DNA of 64,000 nucleotides, from assembly GCF_000717715.1 (NCBI RefSeq), contig NZ_JOAI01000018.1:1-64000 (forward strand). The letters run 5' to 3'. Positions 62,613 to 64,000 of this stretch are shown in pieces. The notes under the pieces are model-generated. The model was given only the letters and a program-made list of their open reading frames with translations. It was not told the origin of the DNA and made no database searches. This DNA is from Streptomyces sp. NRRL B-24484 (GTDB taxonomy: Bacteria; Actinomycetota; Actinomycetes; Streptomycetales; Streptomycetaceae). Position numbers and translations under genes: made by a program. Each line of letters starts with the position of its first letter. The stretch's first letter is position 1.

Positions 62613-62626
62613 ACCGATCGTTCGGT
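62613..62626. promoter_or_regulatory. TetR-style operator upstream of paaN
   Basis: ACCGATCGTTCGGT, followed by TACT, is close to the PaaR consensus ACTNACCGNNCGNNCGGTNAGT of Corynebacterium as I recall it, with mismatches in the left flank. It lies 43-56 bp before the paaN start. Confidence 0.6.
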
Positions 62627-62668
62627 TACTCTTTGGGGTGTCCCGCCCGCCCCTGTGAGGAGCGCACC

Positions 62669-64000
62669 ATGGCTGCTGCGACCCCCGACCCCAAGGTCGC
62701 CGACCTGATCGAACGCCACCAGGCCACCCTCGACCGCGCGCTCACCGCGATGGCCGAGCGCGACTACTGGTCGCCCTACCCCGAGTTCCCCAAGGCGTAC
62801 GGCGAGACCGGCGCCGAGGACGGCAAGGCGGCCTTCGACGCCCTGCTCGGCAGCGTGTTCGCGGTCGAGGGCCAGCCCACCGACGGCGACCTGGTCGGCG
62901 GCGAGACCTCCCCGTACGGCATCGAGCTCGGCGTCAGCTACCCGCACACCGAGCCCGGCGCGCTGATCGAGGCGCTGGAGGCGGCCCGCCCGGCGTGGGC
63001 GGCGGCCGGCCCGGCGGCCCGCGCGGCGGTCTGCCTGGAGATCCTCGCCCGGATCAACGCCCGCTCGCACGAGTTCGCGCACGCGGTGATGCACACCACC
63101 GGCCAGGCCTTCGGCATGGCGTTCCAGGCCGGCGGCCCGCACGCCCAGGACCGCGGCCTGGAGGCCGTCGCGTACGCCTACGCCGAGCAGACCCGGCTGC
63201 CGCAGAGCGCCGGCTGGACGAAGCCGCAGGGCAAGCGCGAGCCGCTGCAGATGGTCAAGGAGTTCACCGTGGTGCCGCGCGGCACCGCGCTGCTGATCGG
63301 CTGCAACACCTTCCCGACCTGGAACGGCTTCCCCGGCCTGTTCGCCTCGCTGGCCACCGGCAACGCCGTGCTGGTCAAGCCGCACCCGCGGGCGGTGCTG
63401 CCGCTGGCGCTGACCGTGCGGATCTCCCGCGAGGTGCTCGCCGAGGCCGGCTTCGACCCGAACGTGGTGTGCCTGGCCGCCGAGCACGAGGGCGGTACCG
63501 CCGCGCAGGTGCTGGCCGTCCGCCCCGAGGTCAAGGTCATCGACTACACCGGTTCGACCTCCTTCGGCGACTGGCTGGAGGACAACGCCCGGCAGGCCCT
63601 CGTCTACACCGAGAAGGCCGGCGTCAACACCGTGCTGGTCGACTCCACCGACGACTACCGCGGCATGCTGAACAACCTGGCCTTCTCGCTGTCCCTGTAC
63701 AGCGGCCAGATGTGCACCACCCCGCAGAACCTGCTGATCCCGCGCACCGGCATCGGCACCGACCAGGGCGACAAGTCCTACGACGAGGTGGTCGCCGACC
63801 TCGCGGCCGCCATCGACGGGCTGCTCTCGGACGACGCCCGCGCGGCCGCCATCCTCGGCGCGGTGGTCAACCCGGGCGTGCTGCAGCGCACCGCGCAGGC
63901 CGCCGGCGGCGAGTTCGGCGAACTCGCGCTCGCCCCGCGCCCGGTGGCCTCCGCCGAGTTCCCCGGCGCGACCATCCGCACGCCCGCCCTGGTCAAGGCC
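62669..64000 (+). CDS. paaN: Phenylacetic acid degradation aldehyde dehydrogenase-like protein PaaN, 3' truncated
   Basis: The first 444 codons, open to the window end, from ATG 62669 after GAGGAGCG. The N-terminal part (YWSPYPEFPKAYGETGAEDG) is the start of PaaN. The aldehyde-dehydrogenase fold follows, with LLIGCNTFPTWNGFPGLFAS, NAVLVKPHPRAVLPLALTVR, VIDYTGSTSFGDWLEDNARQ, LVYTEKAGVNTVLVDSTDDY (with the catalytic Glu) and YSGQMCTTPQN with the catalytic Cys. It oxidises ring-cleaved phenylacetate intermediates. Other paa genes would be expected beyond the window. Confidence 0.93.
   Translation, partial: MAAATPDPKVADLIERHQATLDRALTAMAERDYWSPYPEFPKAYGETGAEDGKAAFDALLGSVFAVEGQPTDGDLVGGETSPYGIELGVSYPHTEPGALIEALEAARPAWAAAGPAARAAVCLEILARINARSHEFAHAVMHTTGQAFGMAFQAGGPHAQDRGLEAVAYAYAEQTRLPQSAGWTKPQGKREPLQMVKEFTVVPRGTALLIGCNTFPTWNGFPGLFASLATGNAVLVKPHPRAVLPLALTVRISREVLAEAGFDPNVVCLAAEHEGGTAAQVLAVRPEVKVIDYTGSTSFGDWLEDNARQALVYTEKAGVNTVLVDSTDDYRGMLNNLAFSLSLYSGQMCTTPQNLLIPRTGIGTDQGDKSYDEVVADLAAAIDGLLSDDARAAAILGAVVNPGVLQRTAQAAGGEFGELALAPRPVASAEFPGATIRTPALVKA

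Overview
The window is high-GC, high-coding-density actinomycete chromosome, most likely Streptomycetaceae (Streptomyces or Kitasatospora). The evidence is an SsgA-like sporulation protein, a fused cydCD gene, an LAxTG (sortase E type) wall protein, a DUF5326 micro-membrane protein, a thiC gene behind a TPP riboswitch, branched-chain keto-acid dehydrogenase genes and many GTG/TTG starts. No rRNA, tRNA, CRISPR or transposase was seen. Both ends are cut: an F420-type LLM oxidoreductase at base 1 and paaN at base 64000.

Region by region: 0-4 kb holds the LLM oxidoreductase, two lipoproteins (one His/Met rich), a small secreted Cys/His protein and a HAD phosphatase. 4-22.5 kb is a redox and respiration block, almost all on the minus strand: a DosS/DevS-like GAF-GAF histidine kinase, cydABCD behind a Rex-type operator, an OmpR-type two-component pair, a VC0807-family membrane protein, a MacAB-like exporter with a glycine-rich OB-type protein, then hisC and a divergent LacI regulator. 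22.7-29.9 kb holds a metallophosphoesterase, a tandem-Pro membrane protein, a secreted glycerophosphodiesterase, a TerD-VWA protein, and a PATAN-like regulator followed by two Roadblock/LC7 proteins.

29.9-39.7 kb is the most disturbed part. It contains remnants of a TetR regulator, a Uma2 protein and a membrane protein, then an AraC/GyrI regulator. Two secreted plant-polysaccharide enzymes follow (GH10 xylanase with a decayed GH62 module, and GH74 xyloglucanase), bracketed by broken copies of the thiC 3' end, and then the intact thiC. Next come an NfeD-like/flotillin pair, a TIM-barrel protein and a second VC0807 protein.

43.8-48.9 kb is a tightly overlapping five-gene operon: KAS III, GT2 glycosyltransferase, adenylate-forming ligase, compact P450 and NAD-dependent reductase. 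It resembles olefin/beta-lactone (ole, nlt, lst) logic but has no clear olefin-forming hydrolase, and it is the best candidate for an undescribed pathway. 49-55.4 kb carries TenA, a cupin, the LAxTG protein, a holin-like membrane protein, the SsgA-like protein, a Nudix hydrolase and a flavohemoglobin-like protein with a very long Pro/Ala-rich N-terminus. 55.7-64 kb carries branched-chain keto-acid dehydrogenase genes (E1-alpha, E1-beta, E2) with a divergent Lrp regulator, a TetR regulator, a beta-trefoil lectin, a PIG-V-like mannosyltransferase and paaN. Two matching TetR-style palindromes, one before the dehydrogenase operon and one before paaN, suggest shared control by the TetR protein.
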